The translations under genes were made by a program, and so were the position numbers. Positions 5,059 through 6,324 of a stretch of 6,324 nucleotides of DNA are shown piece by piece; the first letter of the stretch is position 1, and every line of letters begins with the position of its first letter. The notes below the pieces were generated by a model, which saw only the letters and a list, made by a program, of their open reading frames with translations, did not search any database and was not told the DNA's origin. Origin of the DNA: Actinomycetes bacterium (lineage in GTDB: Bacteria; Actinomycetota; Actinomycetes; Actinomycetales; Cellulomonadaceae); contig JAEWYD010000388.1 in NCBI GenBank assembly GCA_023462275.1, positions 1 to 6,324 on the forward strand. The letters run 5' to 3'.

Positions 5059-6261
5059 ATGAGAAGACGATCGTTCGCCCGCGTCGGGCTGGCCGCGACC
5101 GTGGCCGCCGGCGTCCTGCTCGGCTCGGCGACGCTGAGCCCCGCGGTCGCGGCGGCCGGCGGGTCGGGTCCGTACCCGGCCGACTACTCGACCACCTCGG
5201 CCCTGCCCAACCACACCATCTACCGCCCTGTGAACCTGCCCTCGACGCCGATGCCCGTCGTCGTCTGGAGCAACGGCGCGTGCTCGGCCGACGGCACCTC
5301 CGCGGCGCCCTTCCTCCGGGAGATCGCCTCGTACGGGTTCCTCGTCATCTCCAACGGCGTGCCCGGCGGGGGCGGCAGCTCGACGTCGTCCTGGCTGACG
5401 CAGGCGATGGACTGGGCGGTCGCCGAGAACTCGCGCTCGGGCAGCGCGCTGCGCGGCAAGATCGACACCGCCCACATCGGCGTGGCCGGCTACTCGTGCG
5501 GCGGCCTCGAGGCGTACGCCGTCTCGGGTGACCCGCGCGTGACGACGACGGCGATCTTCAGCAGCGGCCTGCTCAACGACGGCGACGACTACCAGCTGCG
5601 GCGCCTCGACCACCCGATCGCCTACGTCATTGGCGGGCCGAGCGACATCGCGTACGCGAACGCGATGGACGACTGGGGCAAGCTGCCGAGCGGCCTCCCC
5701 GCGTTCATGGGGAACCTCAACGTCGGGCACGGCGGGACGTACAGCCAGACGAACGGCGGCGAGTTCGGCCGCGCCGCGCAGCTGTGGTTCCGCTGGCAGC
5801 TGCAGGGTGACACCGAGGCGGGCCGGGCCTTCGTCGGCTCCGACTGCACCCTGTGCCGCTCGCCGTGGACGGCGCAGCAGAAGAACCTCGTCCTCGCCGA
5901 CCCGGACCCGGATCCCGACCCGGACCCGGATCCCGACCCGGATCCGGACCCGGATCCCGACCCCGAGACGTCGGCCTGCACGGCCGACTACCGCGTCGAG
6001 AACCAGTGGCCCGGCGGCTTCGTGGCCAGCGTGACGGTGACGGCCACGACGGCGGTCGAGGGCTGGTCGGTGGGCGTCCAGCTGCCGAGCGGCGCGAGCC
6101 TGACCAACGCCTGGAACGGCGTGACCAGCGGCTCCGGGTCCGCCCTGAGCGTCGCCAACGTCGCGTGGAACGGCTGGCTGGGCGCCGGTCAGAGCGCGAC
6201 GTTCGGCTTCCAGGGCACCGGCACGGGAGCGGGCGCGACGGTGTCGTGCACGGCGCGCTGA
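5059..6261 (+). CDS. Secreted alpha/beta-hydrolase (carbohydrate-esterase-like) with (DP)11 linker and CBM2
   Basis: The 400-residue precursor begins at the ATG at 5059, with GGAGG 6 nt upstream; an ATG 30 nt earlier has no ribosome binding site. The signal peptide (1-33) starts RRRSFAR, close to the twin-arginine motif, so Tat export is plausible. The hydrolase domain spans about 38-280. Its nucleophile elbow is GYSCGG (Ser146), with likely Asp196 (GGPSD) and His224 (VGHGGTY) completing the triad. Cys263 and Cys266 sit in a conserved-looking CTLC near its end. The fold resembles dienelactone-hydrolase or polyester-depolymerase-like enzymes; the substrate is not evident, but acetyl or aromatic esters of xylan are likely given the neighbour. 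Eleven Asp-Pro pairs (281-302) join it to a CBM2 (307-397) with bracketing Cys307 and Cys397 and the expected surface Trp317, Trp352 and Trp370 for crystalline cellulose or xylan. No own operator was found, so it may be co-expressed with the GH62 gene. Confidence 0.85.
   Translation: MRRRSFARVGLAATVAAGVLLGSATLSPAVAAAGGSGPYPADYSTTSALPNHTIYRPVNLPSTPMPVVVWSNGACSADGTSAAPFLREIASYGFLVISNGVPGGGGSSTSSWLTQAMDWAVAENSRSGSALRGKIDTAHIGVAGYSCGGLEAYAVSGDPRVTTTAIFSSGLLNDGDDYQLRRLDHPIAYVIGGPSDIAYANAMDDWGKLPSGLPAFMGNLNVGHGGTYSQTNGGEFGRAAQLWFRWQLQGDTEAGRAFVGSDCTLCRSPWTAQQKNLVLADPDPDPDPDPDPDPDPDPDPDPETSACTADYRVENQWPGGFVASVTVTATTAVEGWSVGVQLPSGASLTNAWNGVTSGSGSALSVANVAWNGWLGAGQSATFGFQGTGTGAGATVSCTAR
5899..5964 (+). 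repeat. Hexanucleotide tandem repeat encoding (Asp-Pro)11 linker
   Basis: Eleven tandem GAY-CCS hexamers encode eleven Asp-Pro pairs between the hydrolase and the CBM2. Codon choice gives a higher-order 18-bp unit (GACCCG, GACCCG, GATCCC) repeated twice, after which the hexamers become irregular. A rigid, acidic, extended linker of this kind is typical between catalytic and cellulose-binding modules. Because each unit is 6 bp, gain or loss of units would change linker length without breaking the frame. Confidence 0.9.
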
Positions 6262-6324
6262 TGTATCCGCGTCGGCCGAGCGCCTGACGGGATCGACGAC
6301 GGCGCGGCGGCCCGGGGGATCTCC

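Noticed and set aside
6262..6324. Search for a terminator after the esterase gene
   Set aside because: No stable inverted repeat or gene start is visible in the last 63 bases; the terminator may lie beyond the window.

Overview
The window comes from a very GC-rich actinobacterium with strong G/C bias at third codon positions. A secreted GH62 arabinofuranosidase, a CBM2-tagged secreted esterase-like hydrolase and an Asp-Pro linker suggest a plant-polysaccharide degrader of the Cellulomonas / Cellulosimicrobium / Promicromonospora kind. The genus is an inference from gene content; there is no marker gene.

Left half (1-2224, minus strand). A long hairpin (18-60) closes a two-gene unit read right to left: a secreted Cys-His amidase of the Amidase_6 type (490-1791), then, 8 nt downstream, a small membrane protein (68-481) whose ribosome binding site overlaps the amidase stop. 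The amidase has no clear Shine-Dalgarno sequence, but a TAnnnT box lies six bases before its ATG, which suggests a leaderless transcript. Upstream on the same strand is a short two-helix membrane protein (2015-2224). Its stop is followed, one frame away, by a stretch coding another hydrophobic helix (1846-1971), so the locus may be one frameshifted gene or two overlapping small genes. The gap 1804-2014 holds only this reading frame. The divergent gap 2225-2398 holds a short inverted repeat and no recognisable promoter.

Right half (2399-6261, plus strand). First is a membrane-anchored surface protein with a Pro/Trp-rich N-terminus, one transmembrane helix, an Ala/Glu coiled coil and two Ltp-type (PF07553) repeats; a 9-bp hairpin follows it. 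Next come two secreted enzymes. One is a GH62 alpha-L-arabinofuranosidase with an N-terminal CBM13/ricin-type lectin domain, preceded by a LacI-like palindrome (TGTTTGCGCTAACA). The other is an alpha/beta-hydrolase with a Ser-Asp-His triad, an (Asp-Pro)11 linker and a C-terminal cellulose-binding CBM2. A hairpin (4967-5000) sits between them.

Functionally, the last two genes form a small arabinoxylan-debranching set: the GH62 enzyme removes arabinose side groups and the hydrolase probably cleaves an ester or acyl substituent while bound to cellulose. They may share the operator upstream of the GH62 gene, since no second operator was seen. I found no tRNA, rRNA, CRISPR array, insertion sequence or phage module. 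The least explained items are the substrate of the esterase-like enzyme, the role of the Ltp-repeat protein, and the possible frameshift near 2011-2018.
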